From Fasciola hepatica (taxonomy: Eukaryota; Platyhelminthes; Trematoda; Plagiorchiida; Fasciolidae), in NCBI GenBank assembly GCA_948099385.1, contig CANUEZ040000013.1:434001-498000 (forward strand): 64,000 nucleotides of DNA, in the 5' to 3' direction. Below the pieces are notes generated by a model. It made no database searches, had not been told where the DNA came from, and saw only the letters and a program-made list of their open reading frames with translations. Below, piece after piece: positions 20,723-32,039 of this stretch. Position 1 is the first letter of the stretch; the number at the start of each line of letters is the position of its first letter. Made by a program: the position numbers and the translations under genes.

Positions 20723-23583
20723 GGGGTCATACGTTCCATGTACGTCATGGCCACGATAATGATAGTTTCTCAATTGCACTTTTCAATGCTCGCTCTCTTG
20801 TAAGTAAACTTAAATTCATCCGCTCCTTTGCACTGCAATCTCACCCGGATGTAATCCTCGTAACTGAAACCTGGCTTACTGATAAAACTCCCCTCCGACA
20901 CATTTCCATACCCGGTTATAATATATTTGCTACAAACAGGTCTGAGAGACGTGGTGGTGGATGTCTTGCTTATAGTAAGAGCAGTCTTGGAACACACTTA
21001 CTCCGACTTCTTGTCCTTGATAAGGTCCAAGACTCTGTTTGGATCTCTATACCCCTGTTTCAGGGGCAGCTCGTCATTGGTTGTGTTTACTGTCCGCCGG
21101 GCTACAACTTGGGCAACGTAAATGCAATCACCGACGCTTTCTGTCACGTAGCTGAAATCCCGCATGCTGCTAAAAACATAGCGGGGGACTTCAACCTCCC
21201 TGGCATTTGTTGGACAACCCTGAATTCCTCTCCGAAGTTACGCAATTTTATCTCATGTATCCGTGCTGGCGGATGGACACAACACGTAAAATCACCAACC
21301 AGAGGGAACAATATTCTTGACCTTATCTTTACTTTAGACCTCCGAAATATAAAGGCAAATGTCCTTAGCCACCTTCCTGGTTGTGATCATAGGGTCATAA
21401 CATGTGAATTATCCGTTCAACCGCATCACCAGGAAAGTCCTCAAAATCGAAAATCTTACCAAAATGCAAATTGGGATACTTTACCCACCATCCTGCACAA
21501 CCAGAAGTGGGATGAATTTTTTCAAATATCTGATCCTCAACTGGCGTCAAATGTGATGTACTCTAACCTATTCTGTTCTCTTAACATCATATCTTCCGAG
21601 ATAACTGAATTCAGTGAGAGAAAGACCGATCGATAACAAAAGTTGAAACGTGAGTTCGAGAAGTTACAGCATGCCTACGAAAGGACCAACGACCTTTTTA
21701 TCTTCCTCTGCCCCAGCCACCTCTCAAGCCAGCTACTAAGCGAAAAGTAGAACAAGCTGCAGAAGCAAGAACTGTACGCTCTCAATCAGCCGAATAAAAT
21801 AGCCCGCCTCTCTGGCCTCATTAAAACTCGAAACCCCCGCTGTACAACCAAAATACCGTATTTGCTCCTACCAGAGGACATTTATATTAGCTCGCCTCAG
21901 TTAATCGCTGAGGCATTCAATAATTTCTTCGCTTCTACCTTCATAACAGACCACAATAGTCCAACCCAGGATCTCACCTCCTTGACTGCTGACACCTTTT
22001 CAACCGTAGTATTCTTAGCCAACGAAGTCAGAAAGCTGTTAAATTCCACCCGGTCTCTGGCTCGCCCTGGACCCGATGGTATCCCACCAGCTCCGTTTCG
22101 TCTTGGCCGCCAGGACATTGTGATGCTTTTGATGAACTTATTTAATCTCTCCATGTCACAAAGCATTTTCCCATCTCAGTGGAAAACTTCCGTTATCATT
22201 CCTCTCCATAAGAAGGGTGCTTTACATGACCCTGCTAATTACCGTCCCATAAACCACATTCCCATTATATCAAGGATAATGGAACGAGTAGTTAAATATG
22301 AGATTGCCAATTTTATCCTCACCCGTGGGTTAATAAATAAAAACCAACACGGCTTCTTAAAGTCTAGGTCGTGTCTGACCTGCCAACTTGATTTCCTTAA
22401 TCTGATCACAACGTCAGCTGACTCTGGAATGGCATTTATCGTTATCTTCCTTGATATGACGAAGGCATTTGACCAAGTGCCTCACGCCCAGCTGCTAACC
22501 AAGGTTAAATCTTACGGCATAATAGACCCGCTCTTTTCTTGGTTTTCATCCTATCTTAGCATGAGATCGCAAGCAGTAAACATTGAGGGTTACCTCTCAT
22601 CACCCCGGTCAGTCATAAGTTGTGTTATACAGGACAGTGTGTTGGGCCCACTTTTATTTCTTCTCTACATAAACGACGTATTCAAAGTAATACGCCATGG
22701 CACCGCGTTACTATTCACCGATGATATTAAGACTGTATATTCATTTGAACCTCATACTTCGACCCTCACCAAAATAGCTGACGACCTGAACGCTCTTGAC
22801 ATATGGTGCAACACTTGGAAAATGAGGTTCTCCGCTGCTAAGAGTGCCATTCTCACATATAATAGACAAATTCCTTCTGAGTCCCTCGCCTTAAACGGCT
22901 CGTTCATTCCTACTACTCCGCTAGTACGAGATCTCGGTCTACAATATTCTTGCACGTTCACCTTTCAAGAACAAGCCACCTACCAGGTGGCTAAGACTAA
23001 GAGAACGATAGTCCTCATCTGCAGAACTTCTAGAATGCGCGACAGCCAGCTTCTGATCTTTAAATCCCACGCCAGACCACAGCTCGAGTACTGCCCTCTG
23101 GTATACACTCACATGCGCAAATCTGACAGACTTGCGATCGAAAGAGTTTAGCGATCTTTCACCAAGCACTTACTCCGCTCATCATCCCCCTTGAGCTATA
23201 AAGAGAGATGTGAGCTACTAAGGCTTGAGCCCCTATGACTACGACGTATGAAACTCAATCTTCATCTTCTATTCAACCCCCTACATTCTAGAATGCTTAC
23301 GTCCATCACTGATCTACGTTTCTCTCAAGACGCACCCTACCCTCTTCGTAACCGAAATCTCACTACTAAAGTCCCATACACCAAGACAAAACTAACAGAA
23401 AAGTTCTTCATTACCGTTTATTCCCACATTTGGAACAGACTGCCCGAAGACGTTCGGGCCTGCCAGACACTAGCCCGCTTCAAAATTGTCTTTACAAAAT
23501 ATTTAGATGTCGCCAAAGTACTACAATTAACCCATATGTGCACCACGTTGGAACAAGCTTATGAGGGTAACCTAGATTTTTGA
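20653..23583 (+). pseudogene. LINE-A ORF2, endonuclease-reverse transcriptase, four in-frame stops
   Basis: A single reading frame of about 977 codons with no frameshift but stops at 21634 (TAA), 21748 (TAG), 23149 (TAG) and 23236 (TGA). Endonuclease landmarks in order: FNARSL, TETWLTD, RRGGGCLAYS, VYCPPGYN, GDFNLPGICW, SPTRGNNILDLIFT and CDHRVITCEL, so all catalytic residues appear present. Reverse transcriptase landmarks: SLARPGPDGIPPAPF, WKTSVIIPLHKKG, NYRPINHIPIISR, QHGFLKSRSCL, DMTKAFDQVPH, and the active site at 22714-22725, which reads FTDD instead of FADD. The C-terminus has ICRTSRMRDSQLLIFKSHAR and IWNRLPEDVR. The missing sense codons fit single transitions such as CAG to TAG and TGG to TGA. 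Dead as a continuous protein unless stops are read through. Confidence 0.9.
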
Positions 23584-24199
23584 ATAGAGAAAGAAAGCAC
23601 GACCCGGTTGATATCCTTTGCAACATCGACATCACCTACCCCATATGCCTTCGCCATCGCCAGCATATTAGTACCCCTTAGAATGACTTACATCACTGAC
23701 ACTGCTCTTGTTAGATTCTCCCCAATTCACGCGCTTCAACGCCTCCTATCTATTATTTCTATCATACTTAATTCGCTTTACTCGGTCCGAACTGACCCCA
23801 TTCCCCTCCTTTATTCTGCCCTAGCGTCCCAACACCTAATCCAGTTCCAGTGACCACCACTTACCTTCTAAATCATCATTCTTATTCCTAGTTTTGGCCA
23901 TTATTTTTGTATTTCCATTCACTCCCAATGGCTCACAGTCCTCATTCTTCCCAAAGTAGTCTGTGTCTACGTTACTAGATTTCTCTTTTCACCATTGACC
24001 GTTGTTCCTCAGCTGGGAGCATCCCAGACTGCGTCTCTCTACTCTTGTGCTTCCAGACACCATTTGATGTCTTGGAATGATCCGGAGATAACACCAGCGA
24101 AATATCTGGCCCAAACGTCCGGCTTTAAATCTGGATCCCCCACAATCTCCTAGACTACGCCATCTATACGTCTGTATGATCTCGACCAAAATCATCTGT

Positions 24200-24390
24200 G
24201 CAAATCCCGCCGGTGCGGGGCGCGGACAGGTCCCCCGCTTTGGCCGGTGCACATCGGGCGTGCAGGATGTCTTCAACGATGTGCGGGCGCAACTAGGTGG
24301 ATCGCAGCTCCTGCCTCCAGAAATGGTTTTCAGGTTGGGTGTCCAGCGCACGGTCAGCCTCACTCACTAGCACCGGTTGCGGATTGAAAA
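24200..24390 (+). repeat. GC-rich block shared by LINE-A tails, plus orientation
   Basis: Counterpart of 5680-5890. It ends in CACCGGTTGCGG and is followed by an A-rich tract. The same boundary occurs in the other copy, where the block ends in CACCGGTTGCGGCAAAAAAC when read on the minus strand. That suggests a discrete module inside the tail. Confidence 0.7.
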
Positions 24391-25057
24391 AAAAAAACAA
24401 AACAGAACAAAAGGTATACCTTTCATACACTCAAAATGTTGCTGTCTCCTCCAGCCACCACTGACTCTCCGTCGTGCTCGCTTCAAATTTTCCTTCATAG
24501 CCTAACGCCTTTTTCGTCCGGCAAAAGTTGCTTTCTTCAGTGCACAATTATCGCATGCCTAAAAACCCATCAACACTTCTGGCTCATTATTCCCGGTCCA
24601 CTCCTCGCGGTTTCATGCCAAACTATTCACCAGTCTTATTTGCAAACCTAACCACTCTCTAAGATAAAGCCCACCCCTTTTTGCTACTTTTACCGATATA
24701 CTCGAAAAATAACGCATTTATTGCTGTCACTAACTTCCGTACCACAATCTCCAGACAGTATATGACGCTGCGAAATTTATCTCTTGAGATTCCCAATAAT
24801 CGACGACTCTGTGTTTGCCTGCTTTCTCTGCCAGCTCCGCTGTTTGCCCACTCAGGGCTGTTGCATTGCAATGTCCTCATCTTGCAAGGTATTGTGTCCC
24901 ACTTTTGCACATCTGATAAGCTCTTGTGTCGCAGAGTTCTGTTCTGTCGACACAAAGTGGTCCACCTTTTGTATCAAACATAAACTGATAGTCTTCTGCC
25001 CATCACTTCATCGTTTTTGCCAGCTGTGTCCATCCTATTGTTGTAGTTAAGCACCAT

Positions 25058-25245
25058 GCAACGATTTTTTCGATAATTCCTAGTTCATGCTGATGCATTG
25101 CATTCCTTTTTTCTGAAAGCAAAACAATCCACTCAAAGTCCATATATTTTATCCGGTCACTTCCTTCACCATCACTTTGGCAACCACGGTCCGGATGTGT
25201 AGTCCATTTGGTTTATCACACACACTCTGCCCATATCCGGCTGCC
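25058..25245 (+). repeat. Direct repeat, copy 1 (pair with 25467-25640)
   Basis: Shares long identical words with 25467-25640, including TTCTGAAAGCAAAACAATCC and ACTCAAAGTCCATAT, at an offset of about 415 bp. It interrupts the alignment between this LINE tail and the one at 4881-7054, so it looks like a local duplication within this copy. Confidence 0.8.
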
Positions 25246-25466
25246 GAACTTTGCAAACCTATTCATCGGTTGTTCTGTGTATTTTCTTCCCCATGCTCCA
25301 TTCCAATAGATCGTCTCAGACACTTCCGATACTTGATACATTTATTTTCACCACGTGAAGTCTTTGCTGAGAATTATCAGTATGTAAATACTTACCTGTC
25401 ATTCAACCGGTCATCCCTCTTGCAAGCCATGTTTCTGCCACTATCGTAGCTACGCACCACACGTCG

Positions 25467-25640
25467 ATTTTTTTTGTCAGTTACCAGTTTCTTGCTGATG
25501 CATTACATTCCTTTTTTCTGAAAGCAAAACAATCCACTCAAAGTCCATATGCTCTATCCGGTCACTTCTTTCACCATCAATTTGACACCCACAGCCCAGT
25601 GTGTTGTCCGTTTCGTTTTACAACTGGCTCAACCGATATA
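25467..25640 (+). repeat. Direct repeat, copy 2 (pair with 25058-25245)
   Basis: Second copy of the tract described at 25058-25245, with scattered substitutions (GCATTACATTCC against GCATTGCATTCC). It may extend to about 25740 at lower similarity. Confidence 0.8.
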
Positions 25641-26129
25641 CGGTCACTGTACCCCAAAATTGCTATCCTCGACCGATTTTCTTGGTCTCTATGTATTAAG
25701 CCACAATTTTTTATCGTCTAATTTTTCATCGCAACTCCTCTCATACATTTTAAAGCTTTATTGCTTGAATACGTCTCCTTCAGGAATGTTTCTTCTTCAC
25801 GATATCCACGTATCCGTAAATCTAGTTTAGTTCTCCGACGGGACAGTCTTCTTTCTGTAGGATTTGTGTGATTTTGTACCATTCTCCACCCACCCCACAC
25901 TTTGGCAGAATATTTACGCCTACTTCCAGCCGGACGATAGTGTCTTGTGGTCCAACCTTAATGATGGCCAAATTGGCGTTATTGGTGAATACTGAAGAAA
26001 ATGGTTGGAGCTGATGAAGTCATTTTTGCGGAAAATAAGAATGGTGTTCCTACTTTTGCGGCGGCTTTTGTTTAAGTTAGCCTCTTCGTAGTATATAAGG
26101 GTTGCGCAAGGCTGTTACCGCTCACACCT
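25641..26129. other. Unassigned interval
   Basis: No gene recognised. The start may still be LINE-A tail. The end runs into a LINE-B fragment at about 26130. Confidence 0.4.
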
Positions 26130-27115
26130 GTTGACTGTCTGTTGACTGACTTTAGCAAGGCATTCAACTCGGTAAATCATCCACTACCACGAATCAAGCT
26201 GGGGACATCTGGTATAAATAGGCTGATTCAGGAAGGGCTGGAGGAATTCCTTACTGGTGGAACGTTTTACGATAGAGTAGGTGACAAGAACTCCATAGCC
26301 ACCAAGCTCCTTTCCGCAGGTGGAGTGAAATTGGTGGGAGTTCAGGGGAGAGGAGATCTGAGCCAACATAGTTGCCGCTCTAAATTGGACATACTAGTGG
26401 GACCTGCCTTTCGGTGCTGAGAAAGGTCACTTACTGCCAAGGACGGCGACAAACCCGTGGGTTGTATACTACCAAGGCCCATTTACTACGGAGGTAGTGA
26501 ACAGGGTTAAAGACCCTGGGATTTTGATGACTCTCGATTTTAAGCAGTTGGATCAGTGCGCAGCAGTCGCAAATTGGCACGCGGTAAGTTCTTCAGGTTG
26601 AGATCGGCACTGTCGTGCTGACAGTCAGGGGTTTTTATGCCACTGTATATGTTCATAGTTAGGCCCCTTTTAGACAATTGTATTCAGGCATGAGCACCCT
26701 TCTGTAAGAAAGACGCCGCCTGTTTGGAGAATGTACAACGTCCTGCAACTCGCACGGTTGAGGGTCAGAGGGGCAAGACGCACGAACGGGGACTCCAGGA
26801 CCTCAGACTTTTCTCAATGGAAAGGAGACGATTATGGGGGGATCTCGTAGAGACATTCATTGCACTTGAAGGTTTTTCTGAACTCAAACTGGGTAGCCCA
26901 TTGTATGTGGCGCCAGGCTCCCGAGGAAGACGTCAAGGCAAGGAGCTGGAAGAACTTCTATCAAGGTTGATATTTAGATCCAACTTCCTTGGCCTTAGGA
27001 TGGTGAACTGCTGCAGTGGGTTGCCGGAAGGGTTAATAAAACAGGGGACGGTCCAAACACTCAGGGGGCCCTAGATAGTAAGCGGAAGGCAATAATTTCT
27101 GACAGTGAGCCTTGA
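26130..27115 (+). pseudogene. LINE-B (CR1-like) reverse transcriptase fragment 1
   Basis: Plus-strand remnant of the LINE that is present in minus orientation at 32780-43870. It begins in the catalytic region (TDFSKAFNSVNH), continues with EEFLTGGTFYDRVGDK, then jumps by an internal deletion that removes the FADD active site. It resumes with VKLVGVQGRGDL, then KFFRLRSALSC, LENVQRPATRTVEGQRGKTH, LFSMERRRLWGDLVETF and a C-terminus ending in a stop at 27113-27115 (ISDSEP). It carries several stops and frameshifts. It has neither the BEL-2 insertion nor the extra repeat tract found in the 32780-43870 copy, so it serves as an empty-site comparison. Confidence 0.85.
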
Positions 27116-27479
27116 GCGTGCAACTGGATGGACGGATGTGATTGTTTCGCTAATAAACGTCTTCAGTTGCTGCATGACGGTTTGTGTGACGCTCAAGGGG
27201 ACAGCTCTCATAGGGTTGTTCTGGGAAAAGCTAGCAGCCTTATTACACGATGAAGCTCTCATCCAGCATATCGATAAAGAGACCAGGGGGAGGGCTGGGC
27301 AAGCGGCGTCAATGCTGGACCTTACGATAGCAAGGTAACCAATGATACTGCGAACGTTAAAATGTAGGCTTTTTTAGTCAAAGGTATACATGCAGCTAGT
27401 TACGCCAAAACAGCCTTGAAGTTGTACCGGTTCCACTGAGGATCACGAGAAAAAATTTTCCAAGACAAATGCAGACGAT
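27116..27479. other. Spacer between LINE-B fragments
   Basis: Probably the short 3' untranslated region of LINE-B fragment 1: after the stop there is CAACTGGATGGACGG, similar to CAACTAGATGGATGACGG after the stop of the other copy. Nothing else recognised. Confidence 0.45.
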
Positions 27480-29110
27480 CCTTGACGAGAACTCCACTGA
27501 GAAACTAAGAAGTAGAATCGGGATAATGCATTGCCAAAGCACAGAGCAAGAAAGTGAGGGATAACATCTGGAGGTTACCAGATGAGGTCGGCCGATTCAG
27601 AGAGTTAGCCCGGCAGGAGAACCTTCGTGGTCTAGCAGTCGGTCACGAGGAGCAGACAGCAGAATTCAAGTGGTGAAGAAATAAGGCTGAGGGTGAGGGA
27701 AGGACTCTGCGGCTTCCTTCAGTATTTGGCTGCTGGAAAACGAGCCACCTGCGTCCAAAACGAGTGTAAGAGGGACTACGGAGAGACAATGACTAGTAAA
27801 GCAAAAGAGAACCTTAAGAAATAATGTGGACAGGTGCAGCCGAAGTGTGGCCTGCGGAGGGGAGTAGGGAGAGTCGCGGATGAACAGGGATTCGTCGCAA
27901 CCACAGACCATTAGGAATTTGATTACCCGAGTAGAATTTACCAGAAGGCATACAAGGTAGACCAAGGGTTACCAAGTCCAGAGGTTTGTTCTCTGGGAAC
28001 CGCTGCGATAGAAGACTACCCCACAGGAAAAGGTGAGGCCTTGTGCGGTATCAAACTGCTGGTAAAGACCGGAGAAGCGGGTCCCGACGTTACTCAATTG
28101 GGGATACTGAGGCCGCTAACTCCAGCAATGTTAGGACCACTGATGACACTATCCAATACCTCACTTGAGAAAGGGATCCTGCCTGAGCAGGGGTTACCTT
28201 CGACGGTCACCCCCATGCACAAAAACGGGTGGTAGAAGTAGTCGTGAAAACTACTGTCCAGTGAACCTGACTCCTCTGTGCAGAAGGTCATGGAGAGGGT
28301 CATTCCGGACCGGATAGTGTTGCATCTGAAGCAAAACAGTCTTGTCCAGAAACCCCAGCACCGATTGTTGCAGAAAAGCTCATGTCTGTCTAATCTCTTG
28401 TGCTGGCCGGAGGAAGCGACCGGGGGAATAGACGACGGGGGGCTGGTCGAGGTCTTTTGCGCGAACTTCCATTAGGCCTTTGACTAGATGAACCACTGTC
28501 TGCCTATTGAACAACTACGAGGGTTTAGACTGTCGGACCAGATGGTGAAATAGATTATGGGAAGTCCGTTCGGCAGGACCCTTTGAATAGTAAAATGAGA
28601 AAGATAATCCCCGGCTCGACTTATACACACTGAAGTACCTCGAGGGCAGGCCCCTGGAACCTTGCCATTCCCCCTAGACGTCAATGACTTAGAATGGGCC
28701 TAGGAAACCCGTGTTTCAACTCTGCCGACGAAGAGAAAGTAGTAGCAGTAGTGAACCATGAATCAGTCCTGAGGGACTAAGACAGAGTTCAAGAATGGGC
28801 TGTAAAGTGAGACACTCCACTGAACGTGCACACGTGTGCGCAACCGCTTGATGAGTGGTAGCCTCAGGGACAAAGGGTACTGGAAACGGACAGGGCTACA
28901 GTAACATTTTCGAAAGAAGGTGTGGTACAGGACCTGCGAGTCATGAGTAAGGCTGATTCCCATCCAAAATCCAGTGTGAAAAATCGGCAAAAGCACTTCC
29001 AGGGTACTCTGCCAGCTCCATCGAACAATAAACTGTAGGTGACCATCGGTCCTCCTTCCACTGCAAAACATTCCCACTACCTCCAGAGTTGCGCTCGACA
29101 CCCAGCCAAG
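27480..29110 (+). pseudogene. LINE-B fragment 2 (linker and reverse transcriptase)
   Basis: A second plus-strand LINE-B-type remnant with many stops and frameshifts. Recognisable in order: EAGPDVTQLGILRPLTPAML (intact copy: SAGPDGIHPAIIKPLADVI), an MHKNG block near 28215, QKVMERVIPDRIVLHLKQN with LLQKSSCLSNLLCWPEEAT, EVFCANFH followed by an AFD/NH block, then VPRGQAPGTLPFPLDVNDL where the SGVPQGSVLGPALFL motif is expected, and QDLRVMSKAD near 28930. The region upstream of about 27850 is assigned weakly. It lies after, not before, fragment 1, so these are two separate copies. Confidence 0.75.
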
Positions 29111-30241
29111 TTCGAACAATAAAAAGCCCTCAAGAATTGAATCAAAAGCCGCTTTGCTTTACAGCAACGCACTGCTTCCTTCGGAGAAGAAAAAACGAAT
29201 CTGGAAGGAGGTAACTTGTTTTACTACTTATTCCTAATGGAAACTATTTGCAGGTATCCCATCCTTGGTTGCCAAGCCTCTGTCTCGGTGCATGCTGTCG
29301 GTTCACCCCACGTGGTATCGCAGTGGGCAATGGCTCATAACCACGACTTCCAACGAGCGACCGAGGGTTGCTAAGTCCGTACCCGTCATTTGGCCCGTGG
29401 ACTAGGGCGTCAAGTAATCAGCGTGATAGAACGTTTTCTTGACACTGCAGATCTTGAGGATTATACCCGGCGAATCTCAAGCAGCACCGCCCAACCTTTG
29501 CCCAGCTGGGCTAGGGTTGGGCTAGCCCATCGCAACGTTGAGCAACTCCATTGAAATGCTTTGGGCAGAGCTACCAGCGCCCAAATGGGCTAGTGTTGGG
29601 CTTGCCCAAAGCGTCGAAAAAACCGCGAAAAACGGCTACCCACTTTTGGCCAATAAATCCAATTTCGCTCGGTAGCCTAATATCAGTAAAGAGTTCCTCT
29701 TTTCGAGATTAACCACTAAATTACCCCTATATAAGAGACAACTGGCCATTTTAATAAAAAAGAGATAAATTTATTGAAAATGTTGTCGGGTTTATCTACA
29801 AAAAAGCCACTGATCGCTTTTTAATCAATCCATCCTACTCGAGGACTTTCCTGGCTCTCCTTCATGCTGTTCACGGGATCTGAGAAATTAAGGCATGGAA
29901 ATGCTGACATTAGTTACAACATTGGAAAATGAAGTAAAAAGAGCTGTACTGTGAGTTTTAAATCTTAGATATTTAACGAAAAATAGTTCCGTACTAGATT
30001 TTTATATATGTTCAAACATTGAACAAAATTCCCACTCAGGAAAAGGCTTAGTTACAACTGCGAAACCGGTGATAAATCCCGTGTCCAAGTAAGCATATAA
30101 ACTGATGCAAACTGTAACAGCTCAACTTTATAACGAAGCGACTTGCAGGAAATGAAACTGTTATGCTGCGCCGTATATAAGAGAATAGCGTACCTTATTA
30201 GCCATCTTACTTCTCGCCGATCCCAGCATTTATGAGCCGGA
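29111..30241. other. Unassigned interval with short GGGCTAG-type repeats
   Basis: No gene recognised. Two similar units lie at about 29494-29533 and 29577-29616, both built on GCCCA...GGGCTAG.GTTGGGCT.GCCCA; each can fold on itself. The remainder is AT-rich. Confidence 0.5.
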
Positions 30242-30248
30242 GCTCCAT

Positions 30249-30269
30249 ATGTCTGTCAATGACAGACAT
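30249..30269. repeat. Perfect 21-bp palindrome over a stop codon
   Basis: ATGTCTGTCA, one A, then TGACAGACAT: 10-bp arms with a 1-nt centre. On the minus strand it contains the TGA that closes the candidate DUF4806-like exon (30256-30258). It could be chance, an RNA hairpin or a dyad protein-binding site. Confidence 0.85.
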
Positions 30270-30600
30270 GGGCTCGTTGGAAAACTGCTCCATTCCTTTT
30301 GTAGCAACTGGAGTTTTGTATGACAATAAATTTGAACAACATGCTTTTAACGGCGGCGAAAAACGTATGCTCGTTAACGGCTTTTCGTTGAGAGCTTCCT
30401 AGCCAACAACAGGTAAGGGCAACATCGTCCCCGATGAATGCGAACAGCATGCTACGCACGGTTTCAGCCAAGTCGTAATACGCAAACCGCTTGAGAGTTG
30501 CCACCTGAAAAGGTCTAGTTAAAATGCATGTACTCACTTACATCTGAACGGAAGATGCCCAAAACAACGACAGCCCATCTATATTCAGGTGCAGATCAGT
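30256..30600 (-). CDS. Candidate host exon pair resembling DUF4806 C-terminus
   Basis: The minus-strand exon 30504-30256 encodes VATLKRFAYYDLAETVRSML, then FAFIGDDVALTCCWLGSSQR, KAVNEHTFFAAVKSMLFKF and a short tail to TGA. The pattern of an amphipathic helix, a DDVA motif, WxG and K.A...FF.AVK.ML resembles my recollection of the DUF4806 domain found in many invertebrate proteins of unknown function. Just upstream is a 37-nt intron (30541-30505) with a consensus donor GTAAGT, a TTTTAAC branch-like site and a CCTTTTCAG acceptor. The preceding segment ends at 30542 in matching phase (EYRWAVVVLGIFRSD) and is closed upstream by a stop near 30595, so a further exon would be needed. Not a transposon protein I recognise. 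The family assignment is from memory and needs a profile search. Confidence 0.4.
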
Positions 30601-32039
30601 GGAGTTTCGAATAAAATCCGTGCTGCTTAGGCACATCTATTCCATCTGTCAGCCCAAAGTGAATGTTCCACTGTCTAACCGAATTTTCTCACACGAACGT
30701 GGTGTACGAGAAATAGTCCGTGGATCACGTGAAATACCCGGCACAAACTTGCCCACACAAAAAGTGCCTGTCGCAGCTGTTTTATGCTTAAGTTTGAGGT
30801 GACGAATAAATCAGACAGCGACTGTTGCGCCATGTCCATGTTCACGTTAAAGGATATATTTTACCCAAGTTCTACATCTCTCGTCGCTTGAAAATAACGC
30901 AATATAGAAACGATACCATTTTACCCGATGGAACAATCCCCACGGATGTGCACGCAATGGGAAGTGAATATCCACTTAGCAGGTTCCCAGTTACTTCCTT
31001 TTGTACCTCCGACGTTCGTGGCTCCGCTTCAAGAAATGCACCGGAAGTGCTAGCTGTAACTGCTGTACAACGACTCAAATGAATAAATCCATTATAAAGC
31101 ATACTCCGGATTCATTCTTTGGGACGCCAAGTTCTGATATCCCACAAATTTGCACCGTGACATATGGGACACTGCACGGAGCCCAGTTCCATCTTTCTCC
31201 TCCGGCACCTTTGTAACTTGCTCTCTTTCGGCACAATAAAATGTTCCCCACGGGATTGAGAAACGAAGAAAGAATGGGTTTCAACAGGTAACCATTTTAT
31301 TGATGAGATTTATTTTCCCAGGAAATACTGGTTACCTCTATACTGACAACGTCGGAAGAAACTTCTACTTTTATATGATGTGTGGAATGTTTCAAGCAAT
31401 TAATAAGTTCGATACAAAAATAAGACGACAAAACAGTAACAACACAGCTAAAAGACACTTATCCATGACACTCGGACAATTATACCACTAACCGAAACTA
31501 CGCACTGATGAAAACACTCACCTGCCGACGAACAATAAACGAAACCTACAAGGGCCACCTGGTCACGAGGGTACGCAGTAAAACAAAAAGTGTGCGAATG
31601 TCACACAAATTTTTGTTACCTATTTGTACAAAATTTATATATAAAAACGGAGCCCTGCAGTTCAGGAAGATCTATGTCATTTACGTTGAAAAACATCATG
31701 AATGTGCGCCACCCCAAAGCTCCGTCGGGCGGTCCCCAACAGGGTTGGGCGACGTGCTACTTGGGATGTTCAGTTGATGCCTTCGTACTCACAGCTTTAG
31801 CTCAATAAGGAAAAGGTTAGCTTTCGTTGACTCTGTCGACGAGGCAACGCGAGCAGCCCAATGGCTGCAAAATCGGGGACATCACAAGTCATTACTAAAG
31901 ATAACACGGTAAAGCTTATTCTGTTTTTCCCCTGGTAAGCATCGAGCTGGTCGACTGGTTCGGTAATGTGATGTTGGCCGATGCCGCACATCAAAATAAT
32001 TATATTGGGTACGTCTTGTGGCATTTTACGGTCTTCGAC
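30601..32039. other. Unassigned interval with splice-like signals on the minus strand
   Basis: On the minus strand several donor- and acceptor-like sites occur: a CAG|GTGAGTG donor near 31524, a 42-nt GT-AG candidate near 31063-31104 and a 36-nt GTGAGT...AAGTAG candidate near 31758-31793. Coding frames between them are short and do not join convincingly. If 30256-30600 is real, its upstream exons should lie here. I do not call any of them. Confidence 0.3.

Larger units (their letters stand above)
19094..25440 (+). mobile_element. LINE-A, nearly full-length CR1-like non-LTR retrotransposon
   Basis: The best LINE copy here: ORF1 (19094-20722), an overlapping ORF2 with endonuclease and reverse transcriptase (20653-23583) and an unusually long pyrimidine-rich 3' tail. 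The tail's extent is supported by alignment with the opposite-strand copy at 4881-7345, which matches block by block as far as about 25440. Target duplications and the exact ends were not found. Assignment to the CR1/Jockey group rests on the endonuclease type and on the IEPLxLRRxKLNL and IWNxLP C-terminal blocks. Confidence 0.85.
23584..25440 (+). other. LINE-A 3' tail
   Basis: Pyrimidine-rich tail of at least 1.8 kb following the ORF2 stop. It is supported as part of the element because the same blocks occur in the same order in the minus-strand copy at 4881-7054. It includes the GC-rich block 24200-24390, an A-run at 24387-24400, and a 0.2-kb tract that is duplicated just downstream. Frames within it are not called as genes. 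Confidence 0.65.

Noticed and set aside
26010..26045. CTGATGA followed by GGAAAA, resembling a hammerhead ribozyme core
   Set aside because: The sequence between the two motifs cannot form stem II and no flanking stems close the fold.
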